A stretch of DNA of 57,192 nt, taken from NCBI GenBank assembly GCA_031555505.1, contig JAVBUH010000032.1, forward strand, positions 1-57,192, in the 5' to 3' direction. Source of the DNA: JAJDIA01 sp031555505 (lineage in GTDB: Bacteria > Bacteroidota > Bacteroidia > Bacteroidales > Tannerellaceae). A program made the translations under genes and the position numbers. Positions 50,919 to 57,192 of this stretch are shown one piece after another. Numbering within the stretch: position 1 is the stretch's first letter; each line of letters starts with the position of its first letter. Below the pieces are notes generated by a model that searched no databases, was not told the DNA's origin, and saw nothing but the letters and a program-made list of their open reading frames with translations.

Positions 50919-51769
50919 CTCAAATAGATATACATAGTAAAAAGACCGAGCAGGCATGGAACACGCTCTATGCCCGACTGGAAAAAGACGGTTTGCTGAT
51001 CGATGAAAAGAAAAAGCAAAAGGCTGCTTCGTTCCGGTTGCATACCCTCAGATGGGCAGCCGCCGTGGTGGTGCTCTGCCTGTCGGCCACATCGGTGTAT
51101 TACCTGGCTGTATCCGGCCACACAAACAAATCGTTGCTGGCTTTACAAAATACGGAAGCCTCTACTACCCTGGTGGCCTCCCTGGAAGATGGCTCGATGG
51201 TTTACCTGGACAACAACGCCCGGTTGGAATACCCGGAACATTTCGCTCCCGAAAGAAGAGAAGTATCCCTGCAGGGAAATGCGCTTTTTGAAGTAAGCGG
51301 CAATCCGGAACATCCTTTCCTGATCGAAGCAGGAAAGGCACAGATCGAAGTGATCGGTACCGCTTTCCGGGTACAGAACACGCGTGGCGTTCCCTTTGCA
51401 CTTTCGGTGCAACACGGCAAAGTGAAAGTGACATTAAAGGAAAACGGACAGGTAAAGTATGTGACTGCCGGCCAGACAATACAATTAGCCAACAGTGGGC
51501 TGGAAGTGTTCCCCACCCGCGAATCCGAACAATTCTTCCGTTATCTGAACCGGGTGCAATTTAAAGATGTGGCACTGGCCGAAATCCTTCGGGTAGTCAA
51601 CCAGAAGCATCCGGGCACCCGACTGGCCACGACGCCGGAACTGGCCGACCGGAAACTGACCGTCAGCTTTGAAGACGATTCGCCGGAACAGATCACCGAA
51701 CTGATCTGTGCTGCCTTTAGCCTGCGGTTCACCAAAGAAGGGAACACCTTGCTGATAGCTGCACCCTAA
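50915..51769 (+). CDS. FecR-family anti-sigma factor
   Basis: 284 residues. A cytoplasmic N-terminus (1-44), one membrane helix (about 46-66, AAAVVVLCLSATSVYYLAV), a periplasmic FecR domain (GNALFEVSGNPEHPFLIEAG, IEVIGTAFRV) and a DUF4974-type tail (FFRYLNRVQFKDVALAEILR). It would hold the sigma factor until a periplasmic signal arrives. The usual partner is the STN domain of a TonB receptor; here the STN domain is on the next gene. Confidence 0.95.
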   Translation: MTQIDIHSKKTEQAWNTLYARLEKDGLLIDEKKKQKAASFRLHTLRWAAAVVVLCLSATSVYYLAVSGHTNKSLLALQNTEASTTLVASLEDGSMVYLDNNARLEYPEHFAPERREVSLQGNALFEVSGNPEHPFLIEAGKAQIEVIGTAFRVQNTRGVPFALSVQHGKVKVTLKENGQVKYVTAGQTIQLANSGLEVFPTRESEQFFRYLNRVQFKDVALAEILRVVNQKHPGTRLATTPELADRKLTVSFEDDSPEQITELICAAFSLRFTKEGNTLLIAAP

Positions 51770-51792
51770 GTCCGATAGAAGAAACCACCGAC

Positions 51793-53361
51793 ATGAGACC
51801 AACGGTTGTATATATCTTCCTGATCTGCCAGTTTTATATCTGGCTGTTTTCCTTGCCCGTCAAGGCGCAGGGAGAAGATGTGTTCGACCGGACCGTTGAA
51901 TTATCGAAAGGCAGAGGGACTATTTACAGCCTGCTTGGGGAGGTATCCGACCGGTCAGGATTTCTGTTTATATACGATAGCCGCCTGATTGACAACGAAC
52001 AGAAAGTCAGGGTCAAAACCGGCCAGTACTCACTGCGCGAAGCGATCAGCCGGATCATAGACAATCCGAATATCGGGATGCGTGTGATGGGAAGGCATAT
52101 CGTATTATTCAAAACCGAAAAAACAACGGCCGACATCCCTGTTCATACGGATAGCTCTCTGATACTTGCAGCAAATCCGGATACTTTTTTCACGATCGAA
52201 GGAATTATACGCGACCAGTACACCGAAGAAGCACTACCTTACGCTTCGATCGGGCTCACCCATCAATCCGTTGGTACCATCAGTAATCTGAATGGAGAAT
52301 TCAGGTTACGCCTTCCCGATTCGCTTCGCCACGCAAACCTGTTTATCAGTTACCTGGGATATGAAACGCAGGAAATCAATTTGTCGATCCTGGTTGGTGG
52401 CTATCATCAGATATTGCTGGTACCGAAAGTCATTCCGATCCAGGAAGTAGTGGTCCGCATCTCCAACCCTCTCCGTATACTGGAAGAGATGTTGGCTCAC
52501 AGGGCAGACAACTATGCCAAAGAGCCTGTCTATCATACAGCCTTCTACCGGGAAGGTGTAGAATATAAAAACAGGCTGGCAAACCTGACCGAGTCGGTGA
52601 TGAAAGTGTACAAAACACCTTACGAAGCATCCAGTGGGGGCGACCAGGTGAAAATGCTCAAAATGAGGAATATCGTCAATAAAAACGAAACAGATACATT
52701 AGTAACCCGTTTCAAGGCCGGCATCAATGCCTGCCTGATGCTGGACCTGGTGAAAAACCTGCCCGAGTTTCTCCAATTCGACGACCAAAACCTCTATCTG
52801 TATACGCACAGCGATATAACGGTAGAAGACAACCGCCTGGCCAACGTCATCTCATTTGAGCAATCGGCCTATACAAAAGATCCATTGTACAAAGGTCAGC
52901 TATATATCGATATGGAGAATCATGCGTTGCTGGCCGCCCGTTTTGAAATCAATCCGGACTATGTGCACAAAACTACCAGTATGTTTATCACAAAAAAAAG
53001 CAAAAACATCCAGATCTCTCCACAAAAAATTGCTTACGCTGTGTCTTACAAACAATGGAATGGTAGCTATTATGTGAATCATATCCGTGGCGATCTGTAC
53101 TTCAAAGTGAGAAAGAAAGGATTTCTATCATTTTATGCACCGGTACATATCTGGTTTGAAATGGTTAATTGTGCAACCGATGTCACCGATGTCACTCGTT
53201 TATCCCGGGCTGAAATTATTTCAACCCGCGCGGTTTTTGCCGATACTGAATATGTATATGATGAAAGCTTCTGGGATAATTTCAACATCATTTCACCCGA
53301 AGAGCAGTTGACGGACGCGATCAATAAGATCTCAGCTAAAATTGAAGAAACAGGATACTGA
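51793..53361 (+). CDS. STN plus carboxypeptidase-regulatory-like protein
   Basis: 522 residues. Signal peptide (residues 1-26), STN domain (about 31-107, IYSLLGEVSDRSGFLFIYD), a carboxypeptidase-regulatory-like domain (about 133-212, IEGIIRDQYTEEALPYAS) and a strand-rich C-terminal region (about 225-515) shared with the protein at 49051. STN domains normally sit on TonB receptors and touch FecR. This one has no plug and no barrel, so it could be a soluble or attached signal protein for the sigma pair upstream. The start follows the FecR stop by 23 bases. Confidence 0.88.
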   Translation: MRPTVVYIFLICQFYIWLFSLPVKAQGEDVFDRTVELSKGRGTIYSLLGEVSDRSGFLFIYDSRLIDNEQKVRVKTGQYSLREAISRIIDNPNIGMRVMGRHIVLFKTEKTTADIPVHTDSSLILAANPDTFFTIEGIIRDQYTEEALPYASIGLTHQSVGTISNLNGEFRLRLPDSLRHANLFISYLGYETQEINLSILVGGYHQILLVPKVIPIQEVVVRISNPLRILEEMLAHRADNYAKEPVYHTAFYREGVEYKNRLANLTESVMKVYKTPYEASSGGDQVKMLKMRNIVNKNETDTLVTRFKAGINACLMLDLVKNLPEFLQFDDQNLYLYTHSDITVEDNRLANVISFEQSAYTKDPLYKGQLYIDMENHALLAARFEINPDYVHKTTSMFITKKSKNIQISPQKIAYAVSYKQWNGSYYVNHIRGDLYFKVRKKGFLSFYAPVHIWFEMVNCATDVTDVTRLSRAEIISTRAVFADTEYVYDESFWDNFNIISPEEQLTDAINKISAKIEETGY

Positions 53362-53373
53362 CCATCTAAAATC

Positions 53374-53407
53374 ATAAAAGGGGCTTTTTCGCAAAAGCCC
53401 CTTTTAT
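53374..53407 (+). terminator. Strong terminator after STN gene
   Basis: A perfect 15-pair stem (53374-53388 with 53393-53407) around loop TCGC, with T-rich DNA after it. The rest of the gene-free stretch 53362-53720 is AT-rich. It has a short inverted repeat acattttttaaaaaaatgt (53518-53536), which could end the minus-strand nuclease gene. Confidence 0.9.
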
Positions 53408-53720
53408 AGGTTTTTAATAGGTATTAGTCTTTAAGGCAAAAAGATTGTTTAGGTTATCTGCATGCAAAGATGTGGGATAAATCTTGACCGAACAAATAAA
53501 AAAACATATTATAAAACACATTTTTTAAAAAAATGTAATTTTTCGGCGGCCGGTATTAGTTTTTAACATTTACGTCTTCCGGCATTACCATCATCCTTTG
53601 CCTGTTCGTACAAAATAAACCACTCTATGTCACCACTAATAGACTTTTTGTCCGGATTCTATCGGAAAAGCCATTCAGACTAATGTATTAATAAACTTTA
53701 ATATGCTGTTCTCGCAATGA

Positions 53721-54803
53721 CTAAAAAGACCAACAAGCCCAGTTGATGGTTTCTTCCATTTCTTTTTCTTGCTGATCAGGTAAAGTGGGGAAAAAATCAA
53801 TACCCGTCACCCTTTCTACGCTGTCGATCGGGACTGCAACTTCTTTTAAAGAGGTAAGACCATAGTCCCGATTATCCATCAAAAAACCAATTCCCTGATA
53901 TTTATTATCCCTGATGGTCGCAATCACTTTATAAAAACGATGTGGGATCGCCACCCGATTCTTACCCAACGGCCGTAAATCATTTTCGATAACAGGTCCC
54001 GTTACAATGAGTAGCGTGGCATTTTCCTTCGCCCACAAACGGCACTGTTCTTCCAACTCCTTCCAAACACCTCTGTTCAGGCCGGGTACCTGTGGACAAA
54101 TATTACTATAATAAAAAGATTCGCGCATGGCCTTTGCCGACCATTTTACGTCGCCGGCCGGAAGCATGTGCCCTTTGTCATAACCGGTACGTGAATAGTC
54201 TTCATTCATAGCCGTCTGTCCTTTCAAATCAGGATCCGGCACAAACTTATTAGACCGTTCATTCGCCGTGCTTTTGGCTTCTTCACCCGTCAACTCCCAA
54301 GCTACCCAGTTAGAGACTTTATAGTCTACATTGTAAGATACCGTATGGCCGGTATACCGGATTTTCTGTTCTTTGCGTTTTACCAGCAAACGGGGGATCT
54401 CAGCATCTTTGGGAAAAGTGACGCTGGAAACAGACGACTTCGATGATTTACTTTTATTTGTTTCCGGCTTAGTCTCTGCTTTTTGCTTACCGGCCCCGGA
54501 TGTATCGGTTTGTTGTTTATTGGTTTCGGGTTTGCCTGGCAAAGCGGCAGCGGTTTTCTTTTCCGATTTGGCAGGCAATGTCGCTTGTTGCTCCTGTTTC
54601 ACTGTAGATGCCTTCTCCGTTGTATGGGGATAGTAACGATCAAACACATAAGTAATAGCAATAACAGCCAATACAACGATCATCGTTCCGATGAACCCTT
54701 TCTTTAATAATATAACTAAAGGCGCTACCGATGTGGATCGCTTTTTACTACCGGATGTTCTTCTTTTCGTGGGTTTTATTGTCTGTTTCTTTTTTGTCGC
54801 CAT
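53721..54803 (-). CDS. Membrane-anchored DNA/RNA non-specific endonuclease
   Basis: 360 residues. A basic N-terminus (1-34), one membrane helix (about 36-55), a Lys/Thr/Ser-rich linker (60-130), then a nuclease domain of the NUC (ββα-metal) family. The family motif DRGH appears as DKGH (Asp209-His212, GYDKGHMLPAGD), with Asn243 (LNRGVWKELEEQ) as the metal ligand. It should degrade DNA and RNA at the outer side of the inner membrane, for nutrient use or defence. Confidence 0.93.
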   Translation of the reverse strand: MATKKKQTIKPTKRRTSGSKKRSTSVAPLVILLKKGFIGTMIVVLAVIAITYVFDRYYPHTTEKASTVKQEQQATLPAKSEKKTAAALPGKPETNKQQTDTSGAGKQKAETKPETNKSKSSKSSVSSVTFPKDAEIPRLLVKRKEQKIRYTGHTVSYNVDYKVSNWVAWELTGEEAKSTANERSNKFVPDPDLKGQTAMNEDYSRTGYDKGHMLPAGDVKWSAKAMRESFYYSNICPQVPGLNRGVWKELEEQCRLWAKENATLLIVTGPVIENDLRPLGKNRVAIPHRFYKVIATIRDNKYQGIGFLMDNRDYGLTSLKEVAVPIDSVERVTGIDFFPTLPDQQEKEMEETINWACWSF

Positions 54804-54836
54804 ACAAAATATTGCTCTCCTCTGTTTTCAGGAGAA

Positions 54837-54844
54837 CAAAAGTA
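54837..54844 (-). promoter_or_regulatory. Predicted -7 box, nuclease gene
   Basis: On the minus strand the bases read TACTTTTG, 34 bases before the ATG at 54803. Confidence 0.6.
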
Positions 54845-54923
54845 GCATTTAATTTGCTTATTATCAGAATCTATCCTATTTTTATCTCCAAATTGAGGAA
54901 TGTTTTATTAAATTGATATTGTT

Positions 54924-55769
54924 ATGAAAAAGAGTAGTATTTACCCTAGAAACGGCATGTTAGCTTTAGCCGTATTATTACTGCTATTGCCTACAGCCTG
55001 TAGCAATGATTCGGAGGACAAACCGGAGGAAAAAGCATTTGCTGTTGCACTCAAACTATATGGATCCACTGAAAACAGAGTAGACGCAAGTATTGAAAAG
55101 GTAACACTGTTTGTATTCAACGATCAGGATCAGTTTGTTGGACAGGTCAAGCTGACGAACGATGAGATTGCAAAAAATAGTTCAATCAGTCTGGACTATG
55201 TCAAAACAGATTATCTCACAGTGCTGGCCTGGGGTAACTTATCAGAAGAGTATGTGACAATCAACCCACTCAATACCGGAAGTAAAATCGATGATCTGAA
55301 ATTTACAATTAAGGGAGAAAACGGGAATCCATGTGGTGAAAATGCGTTGTATTTCGGTCAGCAAAAAGTGATGCGTTCATCGTCGTTGTCTCTTGATCCG
55401 AAAGTGATCGAAATGAAGAACAAAGTCTCATACGCATCTATTCAGGTTATTGGTGTCTCGCCAGATAATGCCAATGCATTTCAGTGCCTTATAAAAGGAG
55501 GTATTGCTCGTATATTTGATTATAAAGGCGAAGCCATAGAAGAATTCGAAAGTATCAATGTAGCGTTGAAGCCTAACGTCAATGGTTTATCCTCTGACAT
55601 ATACATCGTATATCCGGCTAACAGCGATTCACAGATTGAGTTGTACAATGACGGGCAACTGTATACTTCAATAGACATCAATATTGAAGGTCCGAGACCT
55701 CTCCGCTTTGAAGAAGGGCTCTCTATACAAGCTCAGTTTGTATTTGATGATTCAGCGACAGGTCAATAA
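54924..55769 (+). CDS. FimB/Mfa2-like fimbrial lipoprotein
   Basis: 281 residues. Lipoprotein signal ends LLPTAC (Cys26). A beta-sandwich type sequence follows with segments typical for Mfa2/FimB anchors (VTLFVFNDQDQFVGQVKL, TVLAWGNLSEEYV). Mfa2/FimB proteins anchor and end fimbriae of the Porphyromonas type. No fimbrillin stalk gene adjoins, so it is an orphan, or its partner is outside the window. Confidence 0.82.
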   Translation: MKKSSIYPRNGMLALAVLLLLLPTACSNDSEDKPEEKAFAVALKLYGSTENRVDASIEKVTLFVFNDQDQFVGQVKLTNDEIAKNSSISLDYVKTDYLTVLAWGNLSEEYVTINPLNTGSKIDDLKFTIKGENGNPCGENALYFGQQKVMRSSSLSLDPKVIEMKNKVSYASIQVIGVSPDNANAFQCLIKGGIARIFDYKGEAIEEFESINVALKPNVNGLSSDIYIVYPANSDSQIELYNDGQLYTSIDINIEGPRPLRFEEGLSIQAQFVFDDSATGQ

Positions 55770-55782
55770 ACGCAGTCACATA

Positions 55783-57192
55783 CTATTTGATCTCATGTTT
55801 ACCCGGTAGGAGCCTACGGCTTTTTCCGGGTAACATCAGTATAGCCTCGGTACCTTCGGGTACAATCACATTGGCATGTATTTTATCCCCTTTGCGTTGC
55901 AGGTGCACTTTTATCAGTCCATAGTGGGTTGGAATAACAGTAGAAGCCTCTTTCAACGGGCCCAGATTGGGTTTTACCAAAAATCGTTGGAATCCGGGTA
56001 ACATCGGTTCAACGCCACAAACCTTCTGACTTAATAATGTCAACGGCCCTCCACTCCACGCATGATTGATCGTACCTCCGCCGAAACCTTCCGCACCAAT
56101 CCCCCACCCTTCAAATAAGGTGGTATAATCCGTATAATCAAGCATACGTGTATAACGCTTCTTCATCCGTTCCAATGCATAATTTGTCTCTCCCATCACA
56201 AATAAAGCTTCCAGCACGTACTTCTCCATATACGGACTCGCATGATACTCATCTTTCAATACCTTTAGTATAGCCGGATACTTATCTTTCGATGCCAGCC
56301 CTGATAGCACAGCCATGGCCTGCGAACGATCGTCCGTTTTCCCCTTATATCCCGGAGAACGATAAGCTGTACCAGTCCAGAACTTCGTATTGAAGCAATT
56401 CTCAATCCGTTCCATACATATGGTGATATGTTGTATATCATTCGTTTTTCCCAGCATTTCTGCAAAGGCTTTCTCCGCTTTAAGTGCCAGGTAATACCAA
56501 GCGTTGGTAAGGACACCGATATCCACATTATCACCCCAGTCACCCCAGTTCCAACCCCCTTCACGTTCTACTACCAGTCCACTCTTATCCAACTTCCATA
56601 CACCATGTAGATAATACCGCATACGGTCATAAATATGCGGTACAAAAGTACTGTCTCCGCTGTAATAATACTGTGTATAAAAACCATACCAGCCTACCGA
56701 AGCAAGCATTTGAAGCGGAAGTTCTTTGTCCCAGTTACCGGCAGGCACAGGTGAATAAATCGTTCCATCCCGACGTTGCCAATGCATAAGTTCATATATT
56801 CCTTTAACAGCCAACTGCTGACCGGATGGCGAAAGCGCATAGAACGTCTCCCCCAGTTCATTCACCTCGTCACCCCACCATTGTGCACGTTCCCGGTCGG
56901 GGCAATCCATATAATTATCGCGCATCGTTACATAAAGCGTCCGCGCCGATCGTTTCCATAACTCCGTATAAAAGGGATCATTACACGTAAACGAACCTGT
57001 CAGGGCTGCACCATATCCCGTTTCTCTGTACTTCACTTCCAGTATTTTCACACCTTCGGGAATAATATACCACACCTCATGCCCGTTCATCCAGCCATAA
57101 CTTTCATACTCCTGTACACCCTCGCGGGTTATATACTCCGCCCGCACATTCTTCTCACTTCCCCCTTCGTAATTATCTGTGCGGATATGAAT
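55783..57192 (-). CDS. GH78 alpha-L-rhamnosidase, C-terminal part
   Basis: The reading frame is open to the window end, so the 5' part is missing; about 470 residues are seen. The (alpha/alpha)6 barrel signature NYMDCPDRERAQWWGDE and HAWSGGPLTLLSQKVCG are typical. The C-terminal beta domain ends in LPGKSRRLLPGKHEIK. It removes terminal rhamnose from plant or microbial glycans. A GTG at 57147 is an in-frame codon, not the true start. Confidence 0.92.
   Translation of the reverse strand: MHIRTDNYEGGSEKNVRAEYITREGVQEYESYGWMNGHEVWYIIPEGVKILEVKYRETGYGAALTGSFTCNDPFYTELWKRSARTLYVTMRDNYMDCPDRERAQWWGDEVNELGETFYALSPSGQQLAVKGIYELMHWQRRDGTIYSPVPAGNWDKELPLQMLASVGWYGFYTQYYYSGDSTFVPHIYDRMRYYLHGVWKLDKSGLVVEREGGWNWGDWGDNVDIGVLTNAWYYLALKAEKAFAEMLGKTNDIQHITICMERIENCFNTKFWTGTAYRSPGYKGKTDDRSQAMAVLSGLASKDKYPAILKVLKDEYHASPYMEKYVLEALFVMGETNYALERMKKRYTRMLDYTDYTTLFEGWGIGAEGFGGGTINHAWSGGPLTLLSQKVCGVEPMLPGFQRFLVKPNLGPLKEASTVIPTHYGLIKVHLQRKGDKIHANVIVPEGTEAILMLPGKSRRLLPGKHEIK

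Overview
The window reads as a chromosomal segment of a Bacteroidales bacterium, probably Tannerellaceae/Parabacteroides-like. Support comes from the family content (bamD-rpoZ-DUF4293 cluster, DUF4494, ECF sigma/FecR with a DUF4974-type tail, FimB/Mfa2-like lipoprotein, GH20 and GH78 enzymes) and from promoters with the Bacteroidetes -7 element TAnnTTTG, seen many times just upstream of genes. The genus is inferred, not proven. No phage, insertion sequence, CRISPR array or rRNA was seen.

Layout. 1-2190: a GC-rich repeat block, an attenuator-like hairpin pair and two tandem ECF sigma factors that share a duplicated upstream element. 2304-5962: glyA and a lipoprotein GH20 hexosaminidase. 6122-23662: a large exopolysaccharide locus. 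Its first operon holds a single-domain receiver, a receiver-fused priming sugar transferase, a half-length TolC-like protein, a Wzc-like protein, a Wzy-like polymerase, a GT2 that has lost its catalytic acids, and a GT4. A converging operon holds an acyltransferase, GT4, GT2 and a flippase. Three more GT2 genes and a cytosolic receiver-histidine kinase follow.

23680-35704: housekeeping genes (nhaA; nadE, a small protein and an IMPACT-family protein; recF-dciA-like; a TPR protein; ribH; tRNA-Tyr and tRNA-Gly; fabD; tatA-tatC; a DEAD-box helicase; a beta-propeller protein). 35868-39468: a queuosine-precursor transporter with a possible structured leader, a candidate small RNA, and an ABC/GntR (YtrA-type) operon with a visible operator. 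39648-48827: GH20 enzyme, DUF4494, YggS, a DHOD-like enzyme, serS, an NlpC/P60 lipoprotein, DUF4293, rpoZ, bamD, an ACT protein and a phenylacetate-CoA ligase.

49051-53361: an ECF sigma/FecR pair flanked by two paralogous carboxypeptidase-regulatory-like proteins, one carrying an STN domain but no TonB receptor barrel. 53721-57192: a membrane-anchored nuclease, a Mfa2-like lipoprotein and the C-terminal part of a GH78 alpha-L-rhamnosidase cut by the window end.

The most unusual systems are the polysaccharide locus, with three signs of degenerate or non-standard machinery (pseudo-GT, pseudo-receiver, half TolC), and the barrel-less STN/FecR/sigma module.
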